Below are positions 63,822 through 64,000 of a stretch of 64,000 nt of DNA, in pieces. The DNA comes from an uncultured Bacilli bacterium (lineage in GTDB: Bacteria; Bacillota_I; Bacilli_A; RF39; UBA660), in assembly GCA_934086315.1 (NCBI GenBank), contig CAKOHZ010000002.1, positions 62,001 through 126,000 on the forward strand, written 5' to 3'. The notes under the pieces were generated by a model. It was not told where the DNA came from, searched no databases, and saw nothing but the letters and a program-made list of their open reading frames with translations. How positions within the stretch are numbered: position 1 is the first letter of the stretch; the number at the start of each line of letters is the position of its first letter. A program made the translations under genes and the position numbers.

Positions 63822-64000
63822 ATGACAAAAGAACAAAAAGTGTTAAATTATTACATACTATGTAATAAACTAAAAAACATAATTAGAACTGGATGGAAAG
63901 ACTGGAACGTACAAAGAGAAAGATTAGAAAGTATAGCAGAACATGTATATGGTGTTCAAATGCTTGCAATCGCTATGAAATCAGAATATGAATATGACAT
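63822..64000 (+). CDS. HD-domain (YfbR-like) protein, 5' part
   Basis: First 59 codons only; continues past the window. RTGWKDWNVQRERLESIAEH followed by VYGVQMLAIAMKSEY is the opening of YfbR/HD_3 proteins (5'-nucleotidase-like), with the conserved His in AEHVYG. AAGGAG is five bases before the ATG and an extended -10 TGCTATAAT is upstream. Confidence 0.75.
   Translation, partial: MTKEQKVLNYYILCNKLKNIIRTGWKDWNVQRERLESIAEHVYGVQMLAIAMKSEYEYD

Noticed and set aside
1..64000. Mollicute genetic code (TGA as Trp).
   Set aside because: TGA ends several genes, including in ATGA overlaps at 2296, 9910 and 43742; tryptophans at conserved positions are TGG.
1..64000. CRISPR arrays, insertion sequences or rRNA genes.
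   Set aside because: No regularly spaced repeats, transposase frames or rRNA signatures were found by reading both strands.

Overview
The window is a very AT-rich, low-GC Gram-positive (Bacillota/Bacilli-type) chromosome segment. Evidence for this is the Bacillus-like order comN-secDF-rel-dtd, the order rimP-nusA-rnpM-infB-rbfA, a T-box in front of valS, a PrsA lipoprotein, ComN, RecX and YjcZ-type micro-proteins. TGA is used as a stop (for example in ATGA overlaps) and tryptophan is TGG, so this is not a code-4 mollicute. Many genes are lineage-restricted, which fits an uncultured gut Bacilli lineage (RF39/Erysipelotrichia-like); that placement is inference.

Layout. 0-5.5 kb: unrecognised minus-strand genes, frr and two small tandem paralogues. 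5.5-8 kb: mutS with a promoter that predicts a leaderless mRNA, facing a tiny secreted-peptide gene. 8.2-9.4 kb: a prepilin with a DUF6273-like C-terminus. 9.4-14.6 kb: comN-secDF-rel-dtd. 14.6-20.6 kb: three tandem prepilin genes of about 630 codons, each with its own near-identical promoter and terminator. Their bodies are built from duplicated flagellin D1-like helical segments; this is the most striking content of the window. 20.7-24.2 kb: an HD phosphohydrolase and valS behind a T-box leader. 24.2-32.6 kb: two modular exported proteins sharing a T4SS-pilin-like two-helix N-terminus but carrying different murein or peptide hydrolase domains; between them lie a TasA-like gene with a broken signal peptide and the nusA-infB operon with a short RimP.

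32.7-40.8 kb: a ClpA-NBD1-like ATPase with a PDZ-like module, a Y-family polymerase, an ATP-grasp protein, a ClpX-like ATPase with a replaced N-terminus, a degenerate deacetylase-like protein, and a second long RSH protein. The two RSH proteins look complementary: the 9.9 kb Rel keeps the synthetase residues and has lost the hydrolase ED pair, while the 39.3 kb protein keeps HD/ED and has lost the synthetase glutamate. The latter is preceded by a possible leader peptide and terminator hairpin. 40.9-46.6 kb: an M3-like peptidase and a three-gene membrane operon (zinc-ribbon metallopeptidase, HtrA-fold pseudoprotease, unknown). 46.7-56.7 kb: serS, a secreted vWA protein, two YjcZ-like micro-proteins, prsA, a polysaccharide deacetylase with Ig-like repeats, another M3-like peptidase, recX, a CofE-like ligase and a DUF4870-like membrane protein.

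56.8-64 kb: a mostly plus-strand block of accessory genes: a PcfJ-like protein, a DnaA-like protein with no P-loop, tRNA-Leu(CAA), several unrecognised genes (one ASCH-like), and two divergent HD-domain genes. Many intrinsic terminators have the upstream gene's stop codon inside the hairpin, a sign of strong compaction.
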